DNA of 64,000 bases from contig CM034605.1 of assembly GCA_020091685.1 (NCBI GenBank), positions 24,768,470-24,832,469 of the forward strand, read 5' to 3'. Positions 29,320-41,867 of this stretch are shown piece after piece (the stretch's first letter is position 1; every line of letters starts with the position of its first letter). The notes beneath the pieces were generated by a model. The model made no database searches. It was not told the DNA's origin and saw nothing but the letters and a program-made list of their open reading frames with translations. Source of the stretch: Lutjanus erythropterus. Its lineage: Eukaryota > Chordata > Actinopteri > Lutjaniformes > Lutjanidae. The translations under genes were made by a program, and so were the position numbers.

Positions 29320-31973
29320 TCTGTTCTCATGACAGTTATCAATCAACTTTTGTGGTGCGTTTACAGGCGCTAATTGAAAACAGGAATGACCAAAATGAAC
29401 AAAAATCCATTAATTAATTGAGTTATTTTAAGTGTTGCCTAAATTAGTATGTCCCGATAGAGAAATGCACTCAAGCAAAAGCATCAATTAAAAGAACAGC
29501 CCCTTTCCGAGTGAAATATTTATGTACGATTATGTTAACAAGTTAGCTAGAGGCTTGCCATATTATATACTAACTTTTAGGTGGTCTATTTTAATTCAGT
29601 TAGCTAAATGTAATTGTTGGTATGTTTATGAAAGACGGTAACCAGTACTTACCCATAAACATAACTCTTATCCTTGGAAAAAATCTTTTTACATAAGAAC
29701 AGATCTCTGAAAAATTCACCAAGGAAAATAAATAAATGTATAAATAAATAATTTTTAATTTTCATTATTATTTCACAAGGAACTGTCATTATTCTTATAA
29801 ACATAACAGAAGAAAAATAATGCTTTGAAACTCTAATTTAAAACTTAATGTGAACCCCTAAACCCCTCACTGGTCTTTATTTTAAATTCATTTTTATTTT
29901 ATTCTTATGTATCTTTTTTTTCTTATTTTGCTCACTCTTATTATTCCTCTTCTGTTTTATATTTGAGTGTCATGATGCTTGTCTGTTGTCTGGAAAAGAA
30001 GTGTTTAGTAAAGTACTGTTTTATGCCATTTACTGTGTCTGTAATGTAATTTTCTTACACTTAAGTTGCTTAAATAAATAGCACTGCGACAGTCATTCCA
30101 TTGAGTAGTTGATCAGCAGAAATTGATTAATTGATTAATCACATTTTCAATTGATATAAAATTAATCAATATATTTTTTAAATTAATTTATCTTCCTGGA
30201 TTATTTGTTATTTCATCTCCCTCTGAGTTGGTGGGATTGCTAAGAGTACAATAGCATTAGTACATTAGCTTTTGCATTTCTTATATGTTTTCAAGTCTTT
30301 ATTATTGGGGAATTTCTCTCACACACAATGAAAATGAACTCAGTTTAGTGTTGGCCTAACATAAGTGTCTCACACAGTCTCAAGACTAAAATAAAACCAG
30401 ATACAGACTGTTAAGAAAACAAAAGCAGCCGTAATGAATGACACAAAGAAAGCATGGCACTTATTTTATTCAAATCAAATTCATGAATCACTTTGATAAT
30501 ACCTAGACCAACAGCACATAACATGTGAATCATATCCGACTGATAATCACGTAATGATTAATAAAATGGTCAGGCTGTAGTTCCTGCACTCCGCTGCTGG
30601 AGGGTGTCCTTGTAATGATTTAACAAACTCACATTAAAGATTAAAGACATTTGCACTCCAATTCATGAACACTACTGCCTGTACAGAAAATATAGTTTGA
30701 ATGCATTTGATTTTCTTTAGTATCTTGAACTCATCAATGGGAAAAAAAAAAAAGGTCAAAGACAAATCGAGCAGTGCATAATTCAACAAACATTTTCTTC
30801 TTAGCCACAGGGACACTGATCATATAAATAGAAGCATAGCGTTGTGAGTTTACCTGTTTTAAGTCTACAAACTAACTGGTCCACGGCCCAGTTTCCACCA
30901 CAGGGCCTGACGCTGCCAACCAGAGCTTTATTAAGACCCAATCAAGGGGTTAAACTGCCCTATGTTTGTCTGTGAAAACATGTGCCAGGGAAGACACACA
31001 TACTTGCCAAAGATATAGCAGCATTTCATGTGAAATCTTCATTATTACCACCACAGTTTTTAATGTGACCGAATAAGCAGGTCTTTAAAAACCACATTAT
31101 TCACACATTAAACAGCAGTGGCTCTAACAGGCCCCGGGTGGTTGCTGGCTTTCAGAGGTGGTCAAACATGCTTTGGTTGAAGTCCAACAATCGAAAACAG
31201 GAAATTTACAAACTATTGGCAGTAGCTAGGTTAAAAAAAAAAAATACACACAAACATGACCATAGGTTCCTGTTTACTGTTCGGATAATAACTTAGAAAG
31301 GGAGAACCAAAGTCATGGCACTTCAGTGAGTAAAACACGAAAAATCTGTGGAGCAGGTCCTGCTTTGTTTCGAGGGACAAACTTGCCTGGCTGGCTGCTC
31401 TGACTTGCCCTGCCTCAAGTCAAAGAAAAAGGAGTCATAAAGTCCTGTTAGCACTACAAACACTGTCTGCTTAGAAGTGGAATCACACATCTTACAAGTT
31501 TCACTTTGAACCATTGCATATGTACAGAGACAAAGACGCAGCTTGAGCTAAATATCCATTAAACAGCATGAGTAAACGTACTCACTGCAATTGCAAAAAG
31601 CTTTATCGTACCGTTGCTATAAAACTGTATTTCATGTGAAAGTGGAACAGCAGTGGTACTAACTGTGACCCTCTAAACGTTTTCTAATAAATAATGTTCC
31701 ATTACCGGGAAAAAAAAAAAAATACACAGTGACATTGCATAAAACAACCCAAGGCACGCAACTTTTCCCTTTGTTTACAGAGCAGTGCAAAGGCAGAAAC
31801 TCAGGATCTACGACATGATCTACCCAATGCTTGGTCTGACAGCGTGTACTCATACTGTGGGCCACAGCAGCCTGCTGAGAAGCTGGATGAGGTTGTGTTC
31901 TGACATCAACTGACATGTTGAAGCTCTACTCAAAATAAAAAGAAAAAAAAAAGAAAAAAAGAAAACAAGCAAT
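29320..31973. other. chp1 3' UTR and chp1-cyrano spacer
   Basis: From the chp1 stop at 31974 leftwards, the sequence is probably chp1 3' UTR as far as an AATAAA (complement) near 30465. The remaining 29320-30450 is AT-rich spacer upstream of the cyrano promoter. Both strands lack exon-like frames. A-rich tracts lie at 31230, 31709 and 31944. Confidence 0.5.
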
Positions 31974-34900
31974 TTAGTGCAGGAACCTAATGCTCATTTT
32001 CTGTTCCACGTCCACCTTCTCCAGCACCTGAGAAAACAATCGAAACAGAACAAGTTTAGACATTTGGAAGAACTGCTGGGCTGTTTCACTCCCAGGTTTA
32101 AACAGAGATCGACACTGGCTGTTAGTCAAGAATTTTGCTAAGCGTTAACAAAAAAAACATTTTATCAGTCTTGAAATTTAAATCGATTTGAAACATTTTA
32201 ACTTGAAAACCAGGGCTTTGATCGACCTCAAACCACAACCTTTCTTGTGCTGTCGCAGTCACTAAGCAAGGATACAAGATCTACTTTGTGTACATGCAAA
32301 GACATCCTGTGCTGAGTAAAATGTGTCCTTGGAATATTTGTTTTTCTTTTCTGTGGCCAATCCAAGGCTCTGGTTTGTGTCCCACTGGGGCCTCCAACGC
32401 TAAAAATGTACAGCATATGCTCATGGTAGTGGTACACGGTCAGAGCTTTTCATTAAAACCACCCTTCGAACTGGATTTGTTATGTTGTTGCTTCTTTAGC
32501 AACAACATAAACAAACCTTAAAACCTCTGGAAGTTCGGCTTTAAATAATGCACATATGATATCAAAGTTGAGTGTCCCATGAGGTATCCACAAATATCTG
32601 AATGAAAATAAAAGTTCACAACAATCAGTAAACCTTGTTTTTTAAAAAAAAACAGCTCATTTTGCAGTTTAGACCATTTGTCAAGACTGTGTAGACACGT
32701 TTTGATTGACATCTCCATCAGGAGTACTGGAACAGAAGCTAAACAATGTACTGCTGTGGACAGGGTCAGCAGCAAAATATATTTTAGCCACCTCATAATA
32801 GGACCACCTTAAAAAAAAAACATCAATATCACTTTAAAGCAGTGAGAAAAGTAAAATTTTATTGTGCGCTTACTTTGTCATCAGACAGCCTTTTCCCACA
32901 AGGAACTGAAGCTGTCATCTATGCTCTCCTCTGGTCTACCGCTGCCTTAATCACATAGTTTGTTTGTGTCGCTGAGGTTTATTGGTGTTTTAGCATTAGT
33001 TTGGATTTCAGGTCAACATTACTTGCTGCGGTTAGAAGCAGTTGTAAATCAGCAACTCCTGTGTTCTGAGGTAAAACTACTAATGTCAAAGGAGTCTGGA
33101 GCAAACGGCTTCAGTTAGACATTTTTGACTTGGCTCAGACTCAAAGAAGCAGATAAAGCAGGAGACGTTCTGTTGCACCCGTTCAGTGCAACTTAAGTGA
33201 GTAATTTTGCAATAACTGTACAAGAATAAACATAGCCAAATCAAAGTGAATTCTAAAGGGAAGAAAAACTTAAATGACAGTGTTTCATATTAAAACTAAT
33301 TTCTAATATTTTTATATGCTTACCATCGTGTACATAAAACCCTAAATTACATAGTGGGGATACACAAGAAATATCAGGGCTGATAAACTATGGGATGATA
33401 ATTTGAAATTTATATATTATTTATTATTCAAAAAGCACAACTCTAGCCGATTAATATTAGTCATAATAATATCTGATTTGACAGATTATTACTAAACATT
33501 TAATCTGAATTCTTAGGCAAAATGCTCTATAAAAGCCAAAGTATTTTTGTGAATTTTTTGTTGGACTAACAAAAAATTAAATAAATGAGAGAGTCAAAGT
33601 TTTCCATTAGATTTGGTTTGGTGCTACGGAATATTAAATCATCAATCTTTGCTCACTACATATTTTCCTACCCTAAGGTGTGCATAAACTACAGATTACT
33701 ACAGGTTATTTTTAAAATACAAAACAATGTGACATTCTCAGTTATCTTATCAATATCAGTCATGACAGACAGCTAATCATTGGTCATCAGTATGAGCTGA
33801 AAAAAATCTATGATGTACATCCCTATTTTAAAGTTAAAAGACCAGTGTGAATTTGGGTTTCCAGTGGCTTTAAGAAGTAAAGAATACAGCAGCATAAACG
33901 AGTACACAAGAGAATCGTATATGTAACTTGCCTTGATGAATTCATTGAAGGAAATGGAGTTATCTCCATTTGTGTCAGCTTCCTGTATGGTCCTATCAGC
34001 AATGCTGCCAAGCTGTTCATCTGAAATGTTTACACCAACCATCATCCTTAAGACCTGCGAAGAATGAACAAAAAAAAAAATCCCTTCATGGTTAATGAAA
34101 GATCAAATAATAGTCATCTCATGTTTCCTTAAACAATATGGCGAAATCTTTTGTAAACAATATGAAAGCCACACATATCAAGCAGCTGTGCTTAACTGCA
34201 GGAACTGCAAATACAATGAAAACAGATTTACTGAAACGGGTGGACAAGAATTACTTTGAGCTGCATGTTTAAGAGTGTTAAGAGGCTCGTGCCTCACATG
34301 AAGCGGGCCACGCACAAGTGTTTTGCGCAAAACAAGAGATTTGTCTGAGTCATTTAACCCTGAGCTTACGGCAATTGCAGGTCAACTCAATGTTACCGAA
34401 ACCGCGTTGACTTCACAGAGGGACAACAAATAACAGAGAGGGAAGCCAAAATACAGGATACGACACTGTCTGGGAGAAATCGACCTGTAGTTAAGGTGAG
34501 GTATCACCTCATTATCAGCAGGAGGGCAAAGTCTCCTCATCAACATGGAAATCCCTCTCGCTGCGCAGCATTTTGACATATGGACGTTGCACAATAGCTT
34601 TTGTTCCTTTGTTGAATATGAAATGATTGAAAAGCAAATATTTTCAGAGGCAGTAATAATGGATTTCCATGAAGAAAAGCAAACTTCACTGTGACTCAGC
34701 ATCCTATTTATATGACACACCAGTCCACTCACCTGCAGCAGCTCATCCCGAGAGATTTTGTCATCTCTGTCCAGGTCATACAGACGGAAGGCAACTGAGA
34801 AAATAAAATATAAATAGGTCATGGCAGATACAGTAAGCTCACTTTAATGAAATCCTGTGAATTTTCATGATGCCGGTCACCAGCTCCACCGGGACACACC

Positions 34901-37900
34901 CGCGTGACCGAGCGCTACACTCACAGAGCAGCTTGTTTGTCCTGCTGTTAAGTGGCTCGCTAGCAGAGGCGTTCTTGTTCTTCTCATTGTCCTCGATTGG
35001 TCTGAAGTGAGCTAAGGTCCTCATGAAGCCCCTGAAGTTTACCTGGTCTTCTCTAAAAAACAGAGAATAATTTAACTACGCAGCACATCAAACAGAGAAA
35101 AAAAGCTTTAAAACAACTTTCTCAATAAAAGACACAAAAGAAGCTATCAGATTTTCTTTGTGCTGGCTCAGATTACCTTTACACTCATTATCTGTGCGAG
35201 TAACACAATGAAAAGTCCAACTAGTCGTAACCCAACACCATTTTGCACAGTAAAACACTCTCAACCCCATTCTCAAGTTGTTCTGGAGCAAACAAGCCAA
35301 AACCAGAGAAAGAGGAACACATCTAAAACCATTTAAAAGCCAACACTAGAATTAAGACGCCTACACATCTGACTTTTTGGGATTTTAATGACAGATCTTG
35401 AAAACATCTGGTTTTCAACTTTCAGACTGATAAACAGCCACACAACTGCCAAATATACAGAAAGAACCTGCGGTGGTCAACAACCCCATTTGAATTGGCA
35501 GAAAAGGCCGAGCCTCTCGAGTCTGCAGTCGAGCAGCCACAAGTGGAAACCCTGATGGGCTCCTTCAGCTTTGTGGTGGTTGTGACTCAAACCTAAAATG
35601 CGCCCTCCTGTGCAAAAAACAAGATTTCCAAAGACAGCAAGACGAATAACAGGGACAGCTCACCCCTCGGGAAAGAACGCATTGATGATTCTGTCTCCCA
35701 GCGGGTTGATGGCCAACTCTGGGATCCTCTGGAAATCTTCCCGACTGCAGACGGGAGGAGATGTGATCAAAATTACAGTTCAGTAGAACATTTTTAACAG
35801 ATAAAATCAAGAGAGATGTACAACACTTTGCCTCAGAGCTTAAGAGATAGTTCAGGGTTTTTAAAATTGTAGATGGTGGTCAGCACACCTTCAGTTTGAA
35901 GAGGCAGAAGTACTGGTTTAGGAAGCTAATCGGTGTATTGCTGTCGACATATTTTAGCCACCTAAAAATATCAATACACTATATGTATAGAATATTTCCA
36001 CCACTTTACCTTGTTATCAGTCAGCCTTTTCTGATGAAAAACTGCCATTATATAAACCAAACACTGCTCTCTCCAAAGCCACCAAACACCAGTCATTTTT
36101 CCTCACAGAACATGTGAGTTTCTGGTTTACCGCTGCCTCGGTCTGTTTGTTTGTTTGTGTTACTGTGTGACTTCTGTGTCTTAAATGGTTAGTTTGGATT
36201 CACCAAAGTCACACAGACTAACCGACAGAGGCAGTGGTAGACCAGCAACTCCTGTGTTCTGCAAGGTAAAGTGACTGATTTCGCCAAAGGAGTCCGGTGG
36301 CTTTGGTGAGAGCAATATTTGGTTTATATAACGTTAGTTTCCAGACAGAAAAGGTTGTCTGACGTTAAGGTAAAGCAGGTTTCACATTTGACTACAGATC
36401 ATGTCCAGAGCAATACATTGCTTAGCTTCCTACATCAGTGCTCTTGCTGCTTGGGGCGTGTTGACCGCCATCTCCTGAAGGTAATACACTGACTATAGAT
36501 ATGAACCTCATACAACCCCACTTAAAAATATCTGAACCACCCCTTTAAACTGTGGTGAAGTTCAAAAAGATAGGACACAGTATAAAGGTCTAGCGGCTGT
36601 GTCTTCATCACTCCTTAATGCCGGACAAATATCAAAACAGGAGATGATGAACTTAAAAAAGGACATCAAATAAATATTTCTAATCTGAAGGTGGCAAAAT
36701 ATATCAACTGATGACTTGTGAATTTGTCCATCAGTGGCCCATCAGCAGGACAGGAAGCTGGTCTGCTAAGATATAAGTTAAATCTAACTGTTGTGGCAAC
36801 TAATGAATGATAAGAAAGTCACCTTGGGAAAAATGAGAATGTACCCGACTGTGTGCTTAAAGCACTGGAGCGAGAACCAGCGGAACCTAGAACTTGTTAT
36901 GTGTAAACACAACAGCTTTCAAAAGCTCTGTGCAGAGTTGTTTTACCCTTGAGAGACTGATCTGCAAATGAACCCTCACTGCCAAATCAAAGGGCTGTGC
37001 CAAACCAAGTTTCAAACTAAAGTTTTAGCAGCTTTAATGATTACTTCTCTCTTCACTTATTGCTTGTTCTGCCCAGACTGAGGACAGAGCGAGGAGTTAA
37101 TCACAAACCACAGAAATGCCACACTGTGGTCTCAACTGAATACTCAAAATCTGAGTGCCTGTAGCTGATAAAGCTACACGGAGGATTTAATTATCAATCA
37201 CAGTGTTCTTTGAATGAAGAATGAGTGATGTCTTGTGGCTGTCAACCTTTATCTAAATTGTTTTAAACAGGATTGCACAATCACTTGAAACATCAAAATT
37301 GCGTTATGGCCAAGCGCAATCTCCAAATCAGAGAAGCTGCATTTTTTGACAAAGGAAATATATGTGGAAAAACAGCATTATAATGAGATGTCCTGGCCCA
37401 CAAGTCTTGTTCTCCAGATGTAATGTTTGTTTGGTACAGACCCTGGCAAATGTCACATCATGATTTAAAGTTTCTCCTCAGTGAAAATGAAAAATGATAA
37501 TCCCCACTAAATGTGAATCATCATAATATCTGTAAAAAAAAATAATTACAGTGACTATTTGAAATGACTTTTTTATCCATATGGTGCAGCTCCAGTTTTA
37601 AAGAACATTCTGTTCTGAAAAATTACAAAAAATCTATTAATTCTTTGTAATTTAATTTAAGTAGTTAGTTCACTTTGTCTGTAATTTTGTTGTAGGAATG
37701 TCAAAAGTCTATACCTGCTATAAAAAAGGGAAGAAACACAGACAAAGACAATATATGGCACAAATAACTCATAGACATCTTCATTAAAAAACAACTAATC
37801 TTATCTGGTTATCTGCCACAGTGACTGACAAGAGAACCAAATAAATCCGCCACAGCATCAAACTGGTGTTTAATGTGGTTATTTTCATAATGGTTGGTTA

Positions 37901-38619
37901 TGATCTTGCTTACCTGAGGGTGCCGTTTTCACCTTTGTCCAAACTGGTGAAGCGACTGTACAGGCGAGTGATCTGACTGTGGGAGACTGTAGGGAGGATT
38001 ACCAAAGATTTTACTACCAGATGACCAGAAGATAACAGATACACAACGCTACAGATAAATTGAGATTTGAATGCAACCTTTTAAAATGCATTTACTCCAT
38101 ATTTATGTCCTCTTACATACTTTATTATTACATATTGTATTTTAAAAACGTATATTTATAATATTATTGTATATTTTATACTTAACTGTTATTTTTCAGT
38201 CTTTTATTAGTTAATTTACTGTTGTTTTGTGATAGAGCATTCCAGATTTTCACACAATGTTCACAAATATATTGAATCTCGAATATACTGGAGCTGTCTT
38301 GTTCAGAGGCTGAATGAGAACTATCACCCAGTTATCCAGCCAAGAGACAGACAGCAGCAATAATATGAGAAATGCTATTAGCGCAACATCCTTTTATTAC
38401 GTGATTTAGTAAGTTCACAGAACAGACATTAGGTAAGCTTCCAGCAACTTTCTGACTGCTGTGAATGGCAGCATTAATGTGCAAGTACAGTAGGCAGCTA
38501 ATGTGTGACAGTCTTCATCTTCATCACAGGAATTAGTCTGAGCTAAACTTACAGCCAGTCTCCTTCTTTATTTCTTCGATTTCCTCTTCTCGCAGTAACG
38601 TTGACGCTCTGGATCCCAT
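31974..38619 (-). CDS. chp1: CHP1, calcineurin B homologous protein 1
   Basis: Seven exons (38553-38619, 37914-37986, 35664-35744, 34925-35052, 34733-34794, 33932-34054, 31974-32027) give exactly 195 residues, the human length. MGSRAS starts with a myristoylatable Gly2. The two N-terminal EF-hands are degenerate. EF3 ([12 protein letters not shown], residues 123-134) and EF4 ([12 protein letters not shown], 164-175) keep calcium ligands. The end is [11 protein letters not shown]. In the known family CHP1 binds and stabilises Na+/H+ exchangers (NHE1), and activates GPAT4. The intron after residue 178 begins GC rather than GT (AAG|GCAAGT). Several repeats occupy the introns. Confidence 0.97.
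32690..33130. repeat. Truncated copy of the fold-back MITE family in chp1 intron 6
   Basis: It shares gctgtggacagggtcagc, atattttagccacct, tcagacagccttttc and atcagcaactcctgtgttct with the elements at 15532-15960 and 35840-36549. It lacks the clear outer ends of the longer copy. Confidence 0.65.
33440..33720. repeat. Dispersed repeat, copy shared with an lgmn intron
   Basis: Segments gcaaaatgctctataaaagc, ttaaatcatcaatctttgct and tgtgcataaactacag recur in the same order and orientation at about 43640-43930. The family was not identified. Confidence 0.65.
35840..36549. mobile_element. Full-length fold-back MITE in chp1 intron 3
   Basis: Ends are gagatagttcaggg on the left and ctgaaccaccccttt on the right, imperfect inverted repeats. 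Inner matches include accgctgcctcggtctg near 36130 against cagaggcagtggtagacc near 36225, so both arms fold together over about 700 bp. It is the longest of three related copies in the window and has no coding frame. Confidence 0.75.
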
Positions 38620-39843
38620 GGTGAAATGTTAACGGCTGTTGAACACCAGCAGACTCGCCAACGAGTCTTGCGCAACCAAACCAGCTGTGAAAAATCTCGA
38701 TCCGGGACCGACCTGTGTTAAAGTTAGCCGACAAGCTAACGGCTAAACAACTGCTTCAACTCGCTGTAGTCGCTTTGCTGTGAAAGCAGCGGGGAAGCAA
38801 CAGAGCCGTTACAGCGAGAGGGTTTTCCGTCCTCCAAATGATGTAGATCGGCTGATACTCCGCTGGCTAGTAGAGATTTACAATGGTAGGTGGTGTTTTC
38901 ATGGTACCAATACGGGTTTCGGTCAGGTTGTCTTCCTGTTTTAAGAGGAGGGCAGGTACTAAACGAGGCCGCCTCCCCAGCAGGACGGTCTGCATGGAGT
39001 TGGGTAGCAAAGTCTTTTGCCTGCTTAAAATTTGAAGTTAATCCTTCTCGCTGAACTATATTTCAATTTAAAATGCCGCGGAGTCTTTTGTTTTTTGTTT
39101 GTTTTGATGCTTTAATTATTCAGACAAGTAATGTACAAAAATTAAGGCAAATATTAAGGACTTAACATCCCTCAGGATGAAGTGAATAGACAGCACAAGA
39201 GATACAAAACACGGACAGCAAAAAAGACACAAAATAAAATAAATTGAGAATAATTAAACGTAAAATAACGATAAATTAAGCATGATTAAACTGAAAATAT
39301 CCAAATCATAAATAAGGGTTGATTAAGCAATTGTTTTAAAAACATTCATTAATTTCCATGTAGTTTATAGAGGTCTTTGGCACATTTGGAATATATTAAT
39401 TTAAGGGAACTGATCCAAAGCTGAATTTCAAATTCAGCCAAATGAGATGGGTGGGATTTTAATGAATCTAGCTTTGTGAATAAAAAAAAAATTGGCACGG
39501 ATAATTTAAACATTGGTCATCAGGTCCAATTTTTTATCTGCTAATGACACACCAAAAAATACCATTATAATCTAAAACAGTGGTTTTCCTGCATAAATAA
39601 AGTTGTAAGTTCTACTTTAAAAGACCAGTCAGTAATGCTAAAGAGAAACTAGCTGCTGAGTGGGGGGGACCATCCTGCCAGGGAGACCATCTCAACCATA
39701 ACAGCTGTCATGTCTAGAAGAGAGTCCTTAATTTGTGAAACTCTCGCGGGGTTTACACAATTTTTTCTTAATAATGCACGTTGTACAAAATAATTATTTA
39801 TTTTATTGTAGTTAAGCTTTGCTTTGGGTTAGGTACAAAAAAC

Positions 39844-39943
39844 ACACCGGTTAAAGTTAGGGAAAGATTATGGTTAGGGTTAAAATGATCACTCTCGCGA
39901 GATCTTTCGCAGGTCTGGAGTTCCCTTCTAGATAGGACCCGTA
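39844..39943 (+). repeat. Dispersed CGCG-palindrome repeat, copy 3
   Basis: It aligns over about 100 bp with 17973-18072, with an intact TCTCGCGAGA near 39893-39902 and ttcccttctagataggaccc at its right. It is not near a recognised promoter, about 1.2 kb upstream of chp1. A partial tctcgcgggg at 39742 may be a further fragment. Confidence 0.7.
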
Positions 39944-41514
39944 ACAGCCCGGTCAGCCGTGGGATCAAATTCCGAGCGAAATTCATGCCAGTATCTAAAA
40001 ATTAATTATCTCATCTAATGATAAAAACTCAAACTATTGTAATTAATCACTTTAACACTTAAACATCCTGCTCCAAGCATACAAAAACACTCGAATTTGT
40101 ATCTGTTATTTTTAAAATCATCTTGTTAAAAAAAAATCTTTTAAAAAAAAGTCCACAATCTGTGCATTTGAGAGTAATTTTAATCCATTTTTGTAAGGTA
40201 TATAGACATACATACACTCATATACTATACATAATCGCTTTCTTCATGTATTTCCATTCCATATGTTGGCTATGTCTTTGCACTATTTGTACTATTTGTA
40301 TTTGTCTACTATTTACAGTAACACCTGACTTGTATATATGTTGTTGGCCATTTAAGGTTTATGGTGTCATTACATGTCGTGGATACATGTCCTGTTATTT
40401 AACCACCGTGACACAATTTTTTGTGATCATAGTGTGTGTCCATACATATTTCCATAGACAGTACATATCTATGCATTTATGTACCAAATGTATAAATATA
40501 GAAAAAGGAAAGACAAGGAAGAAGAAAAGAAAGAAAAATGTATATGTTGGTCATTACTGCCTTTTATATATATTAATACACTTTTTAAACATAATCTTTT
40601 TTTTTTTTTTTTTCAAACATCGAATGATGAATATCCATATCTAATACTAAAAAGCTAAATACCAGTTAACAAATAGGCTACAAATGGCAGGTAATTAAAA
40701 GGAAAACTTTAAAAGATAGACACGTAAAATAATTAAATAAAAACCAGATAACAAATACAGGAGTAGAATAAAATAGTCAGTAAAAAATAAAAGCCAAAGA
40801 CCAAAAAAATAACCTCCACACAAATATATACAGCTTCATACCGTCTAAAAAAGATGTAGGTCAACATGTCGCCACTAGATGTCACAATTTCATTATTTCA
40901 TGTGTCCTGTTATTTTTCAGTGCAGAGTTTGTTACTTGATGTGTGTGATGCTGTCAGTCAACATGTCCTAATGCCAGTCAGCCAAATTAGAGGCACAAGA
41001 ATTAATCACAATGTACAGCTGGGAATGTCAATAGTTTTGCAAGTGTCTGGACATAAATGATACTTGAAATAATAATAATAATAATAAAAAACATTTGACT
41101 GATTGACATTTTGTTAATCCTGTTCTGGTATATTTTAAATGTGAACCTCATGGTGGCGCTAGAGGAAAGTGGACCAAAGTGGTGGATTGACTCACTGAGT
41201 GCAGTGACATAGCACAACATACATTTTTTGGATTGCCATGAAGTTTGGGGAAATAAATGAGGGTTAATGCTCATGAAAAATAATAAAGAAACCAAAATAA
41301 AAATTAAGAAATTAATCTGTAAAATGGAAAATTACTTGATAACAAGGTAAATGAATAGGGGCGTTAATAAAAGGGTAAATAATCATAGAAGCAAATTAAA
41401 ACCAAAATATAATTTATGCCACATTTCAGAGATAAACTAATGCTTAATTTTATTTTTAATATTATTTTTGGTGCATTTAATGGAATATTAATTCAGTAGA
41501 AGTAAAATCTGCAT

Positions 41515-41680
41515 GTTGAAGTATCCTTGGGCAAGATACTGAACCTCAAACTGGCCCCAAAGGCATCACTGCCAGTGTATGAATGTGTGTGTGAATGTGA
41601 CGTGTGTTGTGTGTGTGTTTGAGTGATTGTAAGACCAATACAGCGCAGTCCAGATACCATTTATTTATTTCTGATTTTGC
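41515..41680 (+). repeat. SINE/tail-like fish repeat
   Basis: The segment tatccttgggcaagatactg followed by a GTGTGAATGTGA-rich run and a terminal ccagataccatttattt resembles a very common fish repeat tail. Identification is from recall of the family pattern. Confidence 0.5.
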
Positions 41681-41765
41681 CTGTTTCATAGCATAACCAA
41701 TCTTTCAGTATCAGTGGCAGGCATAAGAAAAAATAAATCAGAGGAGGGAGATTTCTTTATATTTT

Positions 41766-41867
41766 GCATTTTGAGAATGAAGTCAAAATGTTGAGAAGAA
41801 AGTTGCAGCACCATTTCAACATGGCATCTCTGCTTAACTCAATATTTTGACTTCATTCTCAAAATGC
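41766..41867. repeat. Perfect 24-nt inverted repeat (hairpin)
   Basis: gcattttgagaatgaagtc plus aaaat at 41766-41789 is exactly complementary to 41844-41867, around a 54-nt loop. It lies between chp1 and lgmn and is probably a small MITE. Confidence 0.75.

Noticed and set aside
34382..34822. Minus-strand frame of 146 codons containing [19 protein letters not shown]
   Set aside because: Only 34733-34794 is a real exon of chp1; the rest is read-through into the intron.
40123..40644. Plus-strand frame of 173 codons rich in Ile, Cys, Tyr and Phe
   Set aside because: It starts at a non-ATG codon, its composition is that of AT-rich DNA, it ends in a poly-T run, and it matches no known protein.
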